A stretch of DNA of 5,382 nucleotides, from contig CAKVJR010000118.1 of NCBI GenBank assembly GCA_934754855.1, positions 1-5,382 of the forward strand. Reading direction: 5' to 3'. The translations under genes were made by a program, and so were the position numbers. Each line of letters starts with the position of its first letter. Position 1 is the first letter of the stretch. The notes beneath the pieces were generated by a model. It was not told where the DNA came from. It worked only from the letters and a program-made list of their open reading frames with translations, and ran no database searches. Shown one piece after another: positions 5,312 through 5,382 of the stretch. Origin of the DNA: an uncultured Candidatus Melainabacteria bacterium. GTDB taxonomy: Bacteria; Cyanobacteriota; Vampirovibrionia; Gastranaerophilales; Gastranaerophilaceae.

Positions 5312-5382
5312 CTATTTGTTTTCGATAACTGCTTGTGCAGCAGCAAGTCTTGCTTGAGGAACTCTGAACGGTGAGCAAGATA
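5312..5382 (-). CDS. ppdK: Pyruvate, phosphate dikinase, C-terminal end (partial)
   Basis: Only the last 23 codons and the stop (TAG, 5312-5314) are inside the window; the gene continues beyond the right edge. The readable end, SCSPFRVPQARLAAAQAVIE plus NK, matches the highly conserved C-terminus of PPDK (VSCSPFRVPIARLAAAQA... in Clostridium symbiosum, from memory), with Gln in place of the usual Ile. PPDK interconverts pyruvate, ATP and phosphate with phosphoenolpyruvate, AMP and pyrophosphate in the cytoplasm. The catalytic His and Cys lie upstream, outside the window. The Cys seen here is not the catalytic one. PEP synthase and enzyme I of the PTS are related, but this tail is typical of PPDK. 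Confidence 0.88.
   Translation of the reverse strand, partial: SCSPFRVPQARLAAAQAVIENK

Overview
This is a low-GC bacterial stretch with short intergenic regions and intrinsic terminators. Protein style and the dispersed intergenic repeats suggest an uncultured gut-type bacterium. Candidatus Gastranaerophilales (non-photosynthetic Cyanobacteria, 'Melainabacteria') is my tentative guess from general resemblance; no marker gene here proves it.

Layout from left to right. Bases 1-323 hold no convincing gene. They contain three separate palindromes and two copies of a short 'CGTCATTCTGA'-type repeat. Next, on the minus strand, is a two-gene unit. The upstream gene encodes a GAF-like/GGDEF/HD-GYP cyclic-di-GMP protein (658-2442, with coding sequence probably reaching to about 2574-2585). 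The downstream gene, overlapping it by 14 bases, encodes a 115-residue protein of unknown function (324-671). Its promoter faces left from about 2602-2631.

The 325-base divergent region (2586-2910) is unusually structured. It has a candidate rightward promoter flanked by two inverted repeats, then a strong rightward terminator hairpin. The hairpin loop is complementary to the Shine-Dalgarno sequence of the next gene. This could be a small RNA or an attenuated leader. It is followed by a BCP/PrxQ-type peroxiredoxin (2911-3357, plus) that keeps the peroxidatic cysteine but has no resolving cysteine.

A bidirectional terminator (3368-3402) separates the peroxiredoxin from a convergent 536-residue minus-strand protein (3411-5021). 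That protein has beta-rich DxxGN-type repeats and a C-terminal HELGH zinc metallopeptidase signature resembling the anthrax lethal factor class. It has its own very good sigma70-type promoter (5046-5074). Beyond it lie another copy of the dispersed repeat, a minus-strand terminator, and the last 23 codons of pyruvate phosphate dikinase (5312 to beyond the right edge).

The genes do not form one pathway: the window holds a c-di-GMP signalling unit, an antioxidant enzyme, a putative protease and a central-metabolism gene, each largely separate in transcription. The best candidates for new biology are the structured leader upstream of the peroxiredoxin, the HELGH protein, and the unorthodox start of the c-di-GMP protein.
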